From the NCBI RefSeq assembly GCF_905171765.1, contig NC_053391.1, forward strand, positions 262,091,918 to 262,155,917: a stretch of DNA of 64,000 nucleotides, given 5' to 3'. The position numbers were made by a program, and so were the translations under genes. Below, one piece after another: positions 1 to 11,193 of the stretch (its first letter is position 1; each line of letters begins with the position of its first letter). Under the pieces are notes generated by a model, which saw only the letters and a program-made list of their open reading frames with translations, ran no database searches and was not told the origin of the DNA. The DNA comes from Bufo bufo. Lineage: Eukaryota; Chordata; Amphibia; Anura; Bufonidae.

Positions 1-1180
1 CAGCAACAGTGAAGTGCGTAAATATTTTTCTTTTTGTACTGAAATAAGGCCACTAAACGCTTTCATCACATATACCAGCAGAAGTGAACTGAGAATATAT
101 TTATATTTTAGTACTGAAATAGGCTACTTAACGCTTTCAGCAAATATAACTGCAGAAGTGAAATGAGAATATATTTTTATTTTTGTACTGAAATAGGCCA
201 CTAAACGCTTTGACCACAAAATAACCACAAAAGGAAAGTGTGTATATATTTTTTTTTGTACTGAAATAGGCCACTGAACGCTTTCACCACAAATAACTGA
301 ACCATTGAATTGCGTGTAAATTTTCCTTTCTGTACTGAAATAAGTCAATAAACGCATTCACCACAAATAACTGCAACAGTGAAGTGCGTATATATTTTTC
401 TTTCTGCAGTGAAAGAGACCACTAAACACATTCACCACAAATAGCAGCAACAGTGAAGTGCGTAAATATTTTTCTTTTTGTACTGAAATAAGGCCACTAA
501 ACGCTTTCATCACATATACCAGCAGAAGTGAACTAAGAATATATTTGTATTTTAGTACTGAAATAGGCTACTTAACGCTTTCAGCAAATATAACTGCAGA
601 AGTGAAATGAGAATATATTTTTATTTTTGTACTGAAATAGGCCACTAAACGCTTTGACCACAAAATAACCACAAAAGGAAAGTGTGTATATATATATTTT
701 TTTGTACTGAAATAGGCCACTGAACGCTTTCACCACAAATAACTGAACCATTGAATTGCGTGTAAATTTTCCTTTCTGTACTGAAATAAGTCAATTAAAG
801 CATTCACCACAAATAACTGCAACAGTGAAGTGCGTATATATTTTTATTTTTGCACTGAAATAGTCCATTAAACTGATTTACCACAAATGACAGCAACAGT
901 GAAGTGCGTATATATTTTTATTTTTGCACTGGAATAGGCAACTAAATGCTTTCACCACGAATAACTGCAACTGTAAACTGAATGTATTTTTCTTGTATAC
1001 TGAACAAGGCTACTAAACGCTTTCGCCACAAATAACTGCAACAGTGAAGTGCGTATATATTTTTCTTTTTGTACTGAAATAGAACACTAAATGCATTCAC
1101 CACAAATAGCAGGTATAGTAAATTGCGTATATATTTTTCTTTTTGCACTAAAATAGGCCACTAAGATATGTCACCACTAA
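1..1180. repeat. 74-bp satellite, block A (6-monomer higher-order period)
   Basis: Tandem copies of an AT-rich monomer of about 74 bp, recognisable by the words GTACTGAAATAGGCCACTAA, TTCACCACAAATAACTGCAA and CAGTGAAGTGCGTATATATT. The segment beginning at position 1 recurs at 445 with nearly the same succession of variants, giving a higher-order period of 444 bp (six monomers). The array begins before the window. Short open frames on the minus strand are by-products of the period and are not genes. Confidence 0.93.
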
Positions 1181-2201
1181 GGCCTCTTTCACACGGGCGT
1201 TGCGGAAAAATGTCCGGGTGTGTTGCGGGAACACCCGCGATTTTTCCGCGCGAGTGCAAAACCTTGTAATGCGTTTTGCACTCGCGTGAGAAAAATCGCG
1301 CGTGTTTGGTACCCAAACCCGAACTTCTTCACAGAAGTTCGGGCTTGGGATCGGTGTTCTGTAAATAGTATTATTTTCCCTTATAACATGGTTATAAGGG
1401 AAAATAATAGCATTCTGAATACAGAATGCTAAGTAAAACAGGGCTGGAGGGGTTAAAAAAAAAAAAAAAGTCATTTAACTCACCTTTATCCACTTGCTCG
1501 CGTAGCCGGCATCTCCGTCTGACTCTTTTACTGTCTAGGACCTGTGGAGAGCATTAACTATAGTTTAAGGACCTGGGATGACGTCACTCTGGTCATCACA
1601 TGGTACGTCACATGATCTTTTACCATGGTGAATCACCATGGTAAAAGATCATGTGACGTACCATGTGATGACCGGAGTGACGTCATCCCAGGTCCTTAAA
1701 CTATAGTTAATGCTCTCCACAGGTCCTAGACAGTAAAAGAGTCAGACGGAGATGCCGGCTACGCGAGCAAGTGGATAAAGGTGAGTTAAATGACTTTTTA
1801 TTTTTTTTTAACCCCTCCAGCCCTGTTTTACTTAGCATTCTGTATTCAGAATGCTATTATTTTCCCTTATAACCATGTTATAAGGGAAAATAATAAGGTT
1901 CGGGTCTCCATCCCAATCGTCTCCTATCAACCGTGCGTGAAAATCGCACCGCATCCGCACTTGCTTGCGGATGCTTGCGATTTTCACGCAACCCCATTCA
2001 TTTCTATGGGGCCTGCGTTACGTGAAAAACGCACAAAGAGGAGCATGCTGTGATTTTCACACAACGCAAAAGTAATGCGTGAAAATCACCGCTCGTGTGC
2101 ACAGCCCCATAGAAATTAATGGGTCAGTATTCAGTGCGGGTGCAATGCGTTCACCTCCCGCATCGCATCCGCGCGGAATACTCGCTCGTGTGAAAGGGGC
2201 C
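1181..2201. mobile_element. Harbinger-like MITE containing a long palindrome
   Basis: A non-autonomous DNA element with no coding capacity. Its ends are inverted repeats, GGCCTCTTTCACACGGGCG on the left and the complement of GGCCCCTTTCACACGAGCG on the right. The left flank is TAA and the right flank TTA. The satellite flanks rejoin exactly to the uninterrupted form seen near 5621 (TCGTCACTAATAACTGC). The interior from about 1360 to 1907 is a near-perfect inverted repeat with arms of about 270 bp centred near 1634. A three-base TWA target suits PIF/Harbinger; that superfamily call is an inference because no transposase is present. Confidence 0.75.
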
Positions 2202-2204
2202 TTA

Positions 2205-2727
2205 GGCTACTTTCACACCTGCGTTTAGGTCGGATCCGTCTGGTATGTGCCCAGACGGATCCGCACCTATAATGCAAACGCTTAGATCCGTTCAGAACTG
2301 ATCCGTTTGCATTACCATGAACAAAAAAAAAAAAAAATATTATTATTATTTTTTTTTTTTGTTCATGATAATGCAAACGGATCCGTTTTGACTTTACATT
2401 GAAAGTCAATGGGAGACGGATCCGTTTGAAAATTGAGCCATACTGTGTCAACTTCAAACGGATCCGTCCCCATTGACTTACATTGTAAGTCTGGACGGAT
2501 CCGTTTGCCTCCGCACAGCCAGGCGGACACCTGAACGCTGCAAGCTGCGTTCAGGTGTCCGCCTGCTGAGCGGAGCGGAGGACAAACGGAGCCAGACTGA
2601 TGCATTCTGAGCGGATCCGCATCTATTCAGAATGCATTAGGGCTGGACGGATCCGTTCGGGGCCGCTTGTGAGCCCCTTCAAACGGAACTCACAAGCGGA
2701 GCTCCGAACGCTAGTGTGAAAGTAGCC
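2205..2727. mobile_element. Harbinger-like MITE, copy 1 of 2
   Basis: A 523-bp non-autonomous element with terminal inverted repeats GGCTACTTTCACAC and GTGTGAAAGTAGCC. The interior is rich in ACGGATCCGT words arranged as inverted repeats. It abuts the preceding MITE with only TTA between them, and is followed by TAA. A second copy lies at 47191-47688, where the flanking duplication is a clean TTA on both sides. No reading frame of note. Confidence 0.8.
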
Positions 2728-3272
2728 TAATAATTGCAACAGTGAAGTGCGTATATATTTTTATTTCTATACTGAAATAAGGCCACTAAAAGCTTTCAAC
2801 ACATATACCAGCAGAATTGAACTGAGAATATATTTATATTTTTGTACTGAAATAGGCCACTAAAAGCTTTCAACACATATAGCTGCAGAAGTGAACTGAG
2901 AATATATTTTTCTTTTTCTACTGAAATAGGCCACTAAACGCATTTACCACAGATAGCAGCAACAATAAGGTGTGTTTTTTTTTCTTTTTGTTCTGAAATA
3001 GGCCGCTAAGAGATTTTGCCACAAATAACTGCATTAGTGAAGGGCGTATATATTTTTCTTTCTGAACTGATATAGGCCACTAAAAGCTTTCAACACATAT
3101 ACCAGCAGAATTGAACTGAGAATATAGTTTTATTTTTGTACTGAAATAGGCCACTAAAAGCTTTCAATACTCATAAGTGCAGAAGCAAACTAAGAATATA
3201 TATATATTTTTTTACTGAAATAGGCCACTAAATGCTTTTGCCACAAATAATTGCAACAGTGAAGTGCATATA
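2728..3272. repeat. 74-bp satellite, block B
   Basis: Continuation of the same satellite between the MITE pair and the Tc1 element, about seven monomers. It is the same array as block A split by insertion; the monomer phase is kept across both insertions. Confidence 0.9.
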
Positions 3273-4321
3273 CACTCACCTAAAGAATTATTAGGAACAC
3301 CTGTTCTATTTCTCATTAATGCAATTATCTAGTCAACCAATCACATGGCAGTTGCTTCAATGCATTTAGGGGTGTGGTTCTGATCAAGACAATCTCCTGA
3401 ACTCCAAACTGAATGTCAGAATGGGAAAGAAAGGTGATTTAAGCAATTTTGAGCGTGGCATGGTTGTTGGTGCCAGACGGGCCGGTCTGAGTATTTCACA
3501 ATCTGCTTAGTTACTCGGATTTTCACACACAACCATTTCTAGGGTTTACAAAGAATGGTGTGAAAAGGGAAAAACATCCAGTATGCGGCAGTCCTGTGGG
3601 CAAAAATGCTTGTGGATGCTAGAGGTCAGAGGAGAATGGGCCGACTGTTTCAAGCTGATAGAAGATCAACGTTGACTGAAATAACCACTCGTTACAACCG
3701 AGGTATGCAGCAAACTATTTGTGAAGCCACAACACGCACAACCTTGAGGCGGATGGGCTACAACAGTAGAAGACTCCACCGGGTGCCACTCATCTCCACT
3801 ACAAATAGGAAAAAGAGGCTACAATTTGCACAAGCTCACCAAAATTGGACTGTTGAACACTGGAAAAATGTTGCCTGGTCTGATGAGTCTCGATTTCTGT
3901 TAAGACATTCAAATTGTAGAGTCCGAATTTGGCGTAAACAGAATGAGAACATGTATCCATCCTCTGATGGCTACTTCCAGCAGGATAATGCACCATGTCA
4001 CAAAGCTCGAATAATTTCAAATTGGTTTCTTGAACATGACAATGAGTTCACTGTACTAAAATGGCCCCCACAGTCACCAGATCTCAACCCAATAGAGCAT
4101 TTTTGGGATGTGGTGGAATGGGAGCTTCGTGCCCTGGATGTGCATCTCTCAAATCTCCATCAACTGCAAGATGCTATCCTATCAATATGGGCCAACATTT
4201 CTAAAGAATGCTATCAGCACCTTGTTGAATCAATGCCACGTAGAATTAAGGCAGTTCTGAAGGCAAAAGGGGGTCCAACACCGTATTAGTATGGTGTTCC
4301 TAATAATTCTTTAGGTGAGTG
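3273..4321 (+). mobile_element. Tc1/mariner element, internally deleted
   Basis: Bounded by inverted repeats of about 29 bp starting CACTCACCTAAAGAATTATT, with TA on each side (3271-3272 and 4322-4323). The element is 1049 bp and sits in the satellite. It carries one transposase remnant on the plus strand. Its length is below the 1.3-1.6 kb usual for Tc1 elements, which agrees with the internal deletion seen in the protein. Confidence 0.93.
3421..4289 (+). pseudogene. Tc1-like transposase, decayed
   Basis: The product would be a cut-and-paste DDE transposase that binds the element ends and inserts at TA. Translation starts at ATG 3421 (MGKKGDLSNF), runs through the N-terminal helix-turn-helix region, meets an in-frame TAG at 3508-3510, and loses frame by one base near 3607-3620. 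From 3606 a long frame resumes. It shows the first catalytic Asp in WSDESRF, the second in QQDNAPCHK and the Glu in SPDLNPIEHFW, then ends KAKGGPTPY. Only about 33 residues separate the first two catalytic Asp residues, where Tc1 proteins usually have 85-95, so roughly 55-60 codons are missing. The second Asp and the Glu are 36 residues apart. The element cannot make an active enzyme. Confidence 0.92.
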
Positions 4322-7037
4322 TATATTTTTCTTTTTGTACTGAAATAGGCCACTAAACACTTTCAATACGAATAACTGCAACAGTAAAGTGCATATATAT
4401 TTTATTTTTTGTACTGAAATAGGACAATAAACGCTTTTACCCCAAATAACTGCAACAGTGAAGTGCGTATATATTTTTCTTTCTGTTCTGAAATAGTCCA
4501 CTAAACGATTTCACCACAAATAACTTCAACAGTGAAATGAGTTTATATTTTTCTTTTTGTACTGAAATAAGGCTACTAAACGCTTTCAACACATATAAAA
4601 GCATAAGTAAACTGAGAAAATATTCTTCTTTTTGTACTGAAATAGGCCACTAAACGCATTCACCACAAATAACAGCAACAGTGAAGTGCGTATATATTTT
4701 TCTTTTTGTACTGAAAGATGCCACTGAACGCTTTCACCACAAATAATTGTAACTGTGAAATGCGTATATATTTTTCTTTTTGTTCTGAAATAGGCCACAA
4801 AAACGCTTTCAGCACAATTAACTGCAACAGTGAAATAAGTAGATATTTTTCTTTTTGTACTGAAATTGGCCACTAAACGCTTTCAACACACATAACAGCA
4901 GAATTGAACTTAGAATATTTTTTTCTTTTTGTACTGAAATAGGACATTAAACGCTTTTACCCCAAATAACTGCAACAGTGAAGCGCGTATATATTTTTCT
5001 TTTTGTAATGAAATAGACCACTAAATGTATTCACCACAAATAGAAAGTACAAAGAAGTGCATATATATATATTTTTGTACTAAAATATGCCACTGAAAGA
5101 TGTCGTCACTCAATAACTGCAACAGTGAAGTGTGTATATATATTTTTTTCTGTACTGAAATAGGCCACTAAACGCATTCACCACAAATAACAGCAACAGT
5201 GAAGTGCGTATATATTTTTCTTTTTGTACTGAAAGATGCCACTGAGCGCTTTCACCACAAATAATTGTAACTGTGAAATGCGTATATATTTTTCTTTTTG
5301 TTCTGAAATAGGCCACAAAAACGCTTTCAGCACAATTAACTGCAACAGTGAAGAAAGTAGATCTTTTTCTTTTTGTACTGAAATTGGCCACTAAACGCTT
5401 TCAACACACATAACAGCAGAATTGAACTTAGAATATTTTTTTCTTTTTGTACTGAAATAGGACATTAAACGCTTTTACCCCAAATAACTGCAACAGTGAA
5501 GCGCGTATATATTTTTCTTTTTGTAATGAAATAGACCACTAAATGTATTCACCACAAATAGAAAGTACAAAGAAGTGCATATATATATATTTTTGTACTA
5601 AAATATGCCACTGAAAGATGTCGTCACTAATAACTGCAACAGTGAAGTGTGTATATATATTTTTTTCTGTACTGAAATAGGCCACTAAACGCATTCACCA
5701 CAAATAACAGCAACAGTGAAGTGCGTATATATTTTTCTTTTTGTACTGAAAGATGCCACTGAGCGCTTTCACCACAAATAATTGTAACTGTGAAATGCGT
5801 ATATATTTTTCTTTTTGTTCTGAAATAGGCCACAAAAACGCTTTCAGCACAATTAACTGCAACAGTGAAATAAGTAGATATTTTTCTTTTTGTACTGAAA
5901 TTGGCCACTAAACGCTTTCAACACACATAACAGCAGAATTGAACTTAGAATATTTTTTTCTTTTTGTACTGAAATAGGACATTAAACGCTTTTACCCTAA
6001 ATAACTGCAACAGTGAAGCGCGTATATATTTTTCTTTTTGTAATGAAATAGACTACTAAATGTATTCACCACAAATAGAAAGTACAAAGAAGTGCATATA
6101 TATATATTTTTGTACTAAAATATGCCACTGAAAGATGTCGTCACTAATAACTGCAACAGTGAAGTGTGTATATATATTTTTTTCTGTACTGAAATAGGCC
6201 ACTAAATGCATTCACCACAAATAACAGCAACAGTGAAGTGCGTATATATTTTTCTTTTTGTACTGAAAGATGCCACTGAGCGCTTTCACCACAAATAATT
6301 GTAACTGTGAAATGCTTATATATATTTTTCTTTTTGTTCTGAAATAGGCCACAAAAACGCTTTCAGCACAATTAACTGCAACAGTGAAATAAGTAGATAT
6401 TTTTCTTTTTGTACTCAAATTGGCCACTAAACGCTTTTAACACACATAACAGCAGAAGTGAACTTAGAATATTTTTTTCTTTTTGTACTGAAATAGGCCA
6501 ATAAACGCTTTAACCACAAATGACTGCAACAGTGAAGTGCGTATATATTTTTCTTTTTGCACTGAAATAAGGCCACTAAACGCATTCACTACAAATAACA
6601 GAAACAGTGAAGTGCATATATATATTTTTTTGTACCGAAATAGGCCACTAAACGCTTTCAACACATATAACTGCAGAAGTGAACTGAGAATATATTTTTC
6701 TTTTTGTACTGAAATAGGCCACTAAACGCTTTGACCACAAATAACTGCAACAGTGAATTGCGTATAAATTTTTCTTTTTGTACTGAACTAGCCCTCTAAA
6801 AGTTTTAAACACATATTACACCAGAAGTGTACTGAGAATATATTTATATTTTTCTATCTGTACTTAGATAGGCAACTAAACCCTTTCACCACATATAACT
6901 GCAGAAGTGAAATGCGTATATATTTTTCTTTCTGTACTGAAATAGGTCACTAAACTCTTTCACCACAAATAACTGCAACAGTGAATTGCGTATATATTTT
7001 TCTTTTTGTATTAAAATAGGCCACTAAAGGCTTTTCA
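4322..7037. repeat. 74-bp satellite, block C (7-monomer higher-order period)
   Basis: About 36 more monomers of the 74-bp satellite. The marker TGTCGTCACT occurs at 5101, 5619 and 6136, giving a higher-order period of 517-518 bp (seven monomers), with near-identical succession of variants between copies. Block A instead shows six monomers per period. The array stops near 7037, where hAT-like sequence begins. No gene. Confidence 0.93.
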
Positions 7038-7272
7038 ACATAGCATTTGCACCCTATTAACAAGAACAAATTGCTGGAATGACAGAGCTGTTTAATGGTT
7101 ATTTGGATCCCGAAATAATCTTTCCCTGCACTTGGAAATCTCTTTTCTAGCACTGTCCCTAGCGCCTTCTGAAGTCTCTCCCTGCACTAAGATGCTGTGA
7201 AAATGATTCCTCCCTATCCTTTCCCTGCACTTGTAAATCACTTTTCTGGCACTGTCCCTGGCGCCTTCTGAC
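7038..7272. mobile_element. hAT-type sequence (hAT-C), left part
   Basis: A short non-coding stretch with two diverged copies of a segment reading CTGCACTAAGATGCTG and CCCTGGCGCCTTCTGAC. The same words continue at 57326 (TTCTCCCTGCACTATGATGC), so this and 57326-57735 were once contiguous and were split by hAT-B. The copy at 7167-7210 (GCGCCTTCTGAAGTCTCTCC) serves as the uninterrupted version of the insertion site. Its own 5' end is not identified; the satellite to the left may be its internal array, which is only an inference. Confidence 0.65.
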
Positions 7273-7293
7273 TAGGGTAGAGCGAACCCGAAC

Positions 7294-8270
7294 AGTAACA
7301 AAGCAAGAGTTAACAAACAGCCAAACAAAACTCAACATTTGTTGCCCCCATTCTGTAGTTTGCAGAAACACCCCATATGTGGCCGTAAACTACTGTACGG
7401 GCACACAGTAGGGCGTAGAGGGAAAGGTGTGCCGCTAAAGTAGAAACTCCATAAAAGTGACCCCATCTAAGAAACTACACTCGTCAAGGTATTAAAAACT
7501 GATTTTACAAACTTTGTTAACCTTTTAGGTGTTGCACAAGAGTCATTGGCATATGGAGGTGAAATTTCTGAATTTCAATTTTTGGGCAAATGTTCCATTT
7601 AATCCATTTTTTCCAGTAACAAAGCAAGAGTTAACAGCCAAACAAAATGCTCTATTTATTTCCCCAATTCTGTAGTTTGCAGAAACACCCCATATGTGGC
7701 CGTAAACTACTGTACGGGCACACAGTAGGGCGTAGAGGGAAAGGTGCGCCGTGTGGTTTTTGGAAGGCAGATTTTGCTGGACTGGTTTATTTACACCATG
7801 TCCCATTTGAAGCCACCCTGATGCACTCCTAGAGTAGAAACTCCATAACAGTGACACCATCTAAGAAACTACACCCCTCAAGGTATTCAAAACTGATTTT
7901 ACAAACTTTGTTAACCCTTTAGGTGTTGCACAAGAGTCATTGGCATATGGAGGTGAAATTTCTGAATTTCAATTTTTGGGCAAATGTTCCATTTAATCCA
8001 TTTTTTCCAGTAACAAAGCAAGGGTTAACAGCAAAACAAAATGCTATATTTATTGCCCCGATTCTGTAGTTTGCAGAAACACCCCATATGTGGCCGTAAA
8101 CTACTGTACGGGCACACGTTTGGGCGTAGAGGGAAAGGTGCGCCGTGTGGTTTTTGGAAGGCAGATTTTGCTGGACTGGTTTATTTACACCATGTCCCAT
8201 TTGAAGCCTCCCTGATGCACCCCTAGAGTAGAAACTCCATAAAAGTGACCCCATTTTGGAAACTACAGGA
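7294..8270. repeat. 394-bp tandem repeat in PB1 3' region
   Basis: The word AGTAACAAAGCAAG recurs at 7294, 7615 and 8009. The last two copies are 394 bp apart; the first is about 73 bp shorter, lacking the segment around GGACTGGTTTATTTACACC. A further diverged copy lies inverted at 8436-8760 and another at 23760-24130 in PB2. Open frames here repeat with the same period and are not genes. Confidence 0.85.
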
Positions 8271-8435
8271 TAAGGTGGCAGTTTTGTTGGGACTATTTTT
8301 AGGGTACATATGATTTTTGGTTTATCTATATTATATTTTTGTGAGGCAAGGTTACCAAAAATATAAATTTTTAAATTTTATCTCCATTTCCCATAAACTG
8401 TTGAGGAACAACTAAAGCGTTAATAAAGTTAATAA

Positions 8436-8760
8436 AATGAGTTTTGAATACCTTGAGCGGTGTAGTTTCTTAGATGGGGTCACTTTTATGGAGTTTCTAC
8501 TCTAGGGGTGTATCAGAGGGGCTTCAAATGGGACATGGTGCCAAAATAAAAAAGGCCATCAAAATCTGCCTTCCAGAAACAACACGGCGTTCCTTTCCTT
8601 CTGCGCCCTGCCATTTAGTCATACAGCAGTTTACAACCACATATGTGGTGTTTCTGTAAACTGCAGAATCAGTGTAATAAATATTAAGTTTTGTTTGGCT
8701 GTTAACCCTTGCTTTGTTACTGGAAAAAAACAGATTAAAATGGAATATTTGCAAAATAAT
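8436..8760. repeat. Inverted copy of the PB1 tandem unit
   Basis: Reads as the complement of about 7480-7850: TGTAGTTTCTTAGATGGGGT near the left and TTTGTTTGGCTGTTAACCCT near the right. Together with the direct copies it could fold into a long stem. No coding potential. Confidence 0.8.
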
Positions 8761-9458
8761 TGCTGTTTTGGCACAGTTTTTCTTAAAATTTTTTGACCGT
8801 GTTCATCTGAGGGGTTAGGTCATGGGATATTTTTATAGAGCAGATTCTTACGGACGTGGCGATTCCTAATATATCTAGTTTTTTTTAATGTATTTATGTT
8901 TTACATTATATTATCCTTTTATAAACTAAAAAATAATAATTTTAGTATCTCCATAGTCTAAGAGTCAGTTATTTTTTTTGTTTTTAGCCGATTATCTTAG
9001 GTAGGGGCTCATTTTTTGTGGGATGAGAGGACGGTTTTATTGGCACTATTTTGGGGGGCATATGACTTTTTGATCGCTTGCTATTACAGTTTTTGTGATG
9101 TAAGGTGACAAAAAAATATATATTTTTGCACCGTTTTTATTTTATTTTTTTGACCGTGCTCATCTGAGGGGTTAGTTCATGGGGAATTTTTATAGAGCAG
9201 ATTCTTACGGACGCGGCGATTGCTAATATGTCTAGTTTTTTTTAAATGTATTTATGTTTTACACTATATTATCCTTTTATAAACCAAAAAAATATATTTT
9301 GTATCTCCATAGTGTAATATGTCTACTTTTTTTTATTTATTTGAGTTTTACTAAATAATATTTTTGAAAAATATTTTTTTTTTTCATTTTAGTGTCTCAA
9401 GTCTGAGAACCATAGTTTTTTTTATCTGATTGTCAGTGGCTAAATTGGGATAAAAAAT
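8761..9458. other. AT-rich non-coding part of PB1
   Basis: Low-complexity AT-rich DNA between the inverted unit and the transposase stop codon. The phrase AGAGCAGATTCTTACGGACG occurs twice (near 8837 and 9196) and a related phrase occurs in PB2 near 46397, so it is family-specific subterminal sequence. No gene or RNA is visible. Confidence 0.7.
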
Positions 9459-11193
9459 TTAGTACTCCATGGTAGTGTGGTACTCCCTGAAGCAACCGTC
9501 AATGCAGAGGCCCAGATGATCGGGGCACGTGTCACACTGAGTAGTGGTGTCCTTCCGTATCCCCTCCTGTGACACACCTTTTTTGGGTCCGTCCCTTCTT
9601 TCCAGTATGGGGGACCACACCTGGAAAGTGTTGGCCAGGGACGATCCGGGCGCCTCCAGTTCCTGAGGTACTCCGGCCTGCTCTTTCCCGGTCAGAAAAG
9701 ATCATGGCCTTGAGGACTGCCTCATAGAATTGAAGGAATGTCCCTGTGTTGCCAGAACTCCAGGACAGCACAAAAGAGTTGTACAAGGCAACCTGTACCA
9801 AGTAGACCGCAACTTTTTTGTACCATGCCCGGGTTTTGCGCATGGCATTATATGGCTTGAGGACTTGATCAGAGAGATCAACTCCTCCCATATACCGATT
9901 GTAGTCGACGATAAAATCGGGCTTGAGGACCGTTGCCGCGGTACCTCGCACAGGGACAGGGGTGATGCAGTTACTGTGAATTGTGGACCGTACAAGGACA
10001 TCCCTCTTGTCCTTATATTTGACCAGCAACAGGTTTCCACTGGAAAGGGCACTGGTCGCACCCCTGGGGATAGGTACCTGGAGGGGGTAGGTAGCGAGGC
10101 CGCATTGATTTTTCCGCACGGTCCCACAAGCAGACGTGGATCTGGCGGGGAGGGACTGGAACAAGGGGATACTAGTATAAAAGTTATACACGTATAGGTG
10201 GTAACCTTTATCTAGCAGTGGGTGCATAAGGTCCCACACAAGTTTCCTGCTAACACCCAGAGTGGGGGGACATTCTGGGGGTTGAATACAGGAATCCCGC
10301 CCCTCGTACACACAAAACTTTTAAGTGTACCCATACCTCGCCCGCTTTGAGGGAACATACTGGCGGAAAATGAGTCTCCACTTGAAAGCAATGAGAGACT
10401 CATCAACCGCGACCTCCCTTCCAGGTACATAGGCCTGTACAAATTTGGCCCCAAAGTGATCTATGACCGGCCTGATTTTGTACAGGCGGTCATAGGCAGG
10501 ATCACTTTGGGAGGGACATGCTACATTATCTGCAAAATGCAGGCATTTCTGGATGGCCTCAAACCGGGAGCGTGTCATGGCCGTACTATAAAGTGGGGTC
10601 TGGTAGAGGACATCCCCACTCCAGTAATGCCTGACACTAGGTTTCTTGACTATGCCCATGTGCAGCACGAGGCCCCAAAATGTCCTCATCTCGTCTGCAC
10701 TGACCGGAGTCCAGCCACCGGACCTAGCCAAAAAGGAGCCCGGGTGTTGAGGAACAAACTGTTGGGCGTACAGGTTTGTTTGCTCCACCATTAGATTTAC
10801 AAAGTGGTCACAGAAAAATAGACTAAAGTAGTCGTATTCAGTGAAGCCCACTGTGGAAATCTGGATTCCTGGTTGGCTTATAAAAATCAGGAATCACGGG
10901 CTCAAAACGCTCTGGGGTATACCATGCAAGTTCACCGGCAGGGGGCTCCGGTGGACTTAGCTGGTGGGTCGGAAAACTACAACGAGCCCCAGAGCTGCAT
11001 GGCGGTCCCATGGCGGTCCCCTTGCTCCGCCTGGCGGCGTCTACATAGCTAGATGATGATCATCATCGCTAGATGATGAGGAGGACGCGGATGACAAAAG
11101 GAAAGTGGGGTCATCCTCGTCCTCACTGGGGCTCTCGGACTCGGAGGCAAGCTGGGCGTATGCCTCCTCGGCCAAGAACATCCGGCGGGCCAT
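9459..11193 (-). pseudogene. piggyBac transposase, inactivated
   Basis: The protein would excise and insert the element at TTAA using three Asp residues. On the minus strand a start at 11193 gives an acidic N-terminus (MARRMFLAEE, then a Ser/Glu/Asp-rich stretch). An in-frame TAG lies at 11041-11043, and a one-base frame change occurs near 10880. The core then runs GFTEYDYFSLFFCDHFVNLM with the first catalytic Asp in VAVDESLIAF (codon 10402-10404). A TAA at 10321-10323 interrupts it. The second catalytic Asp, expected in LYVDNFYTS, is Tyr (TAT, codon 10186-10188). DYNRYMGGVDLSDQ is intact. A last frame change near 9510 precedes a Cys/His-rich C-terminal finger ending at a stop at 9459-9461. 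Family assignment is secure; the gene is dead. Confidence 0.93.

Noticed and set aside
4586..6427. Series of similar minus-strand open frames of 70-95 codons
   Set aside because: They repeat with the 517-bp satellite period and have the same composition as the monomer; they are by-products of the array, not a gene family.
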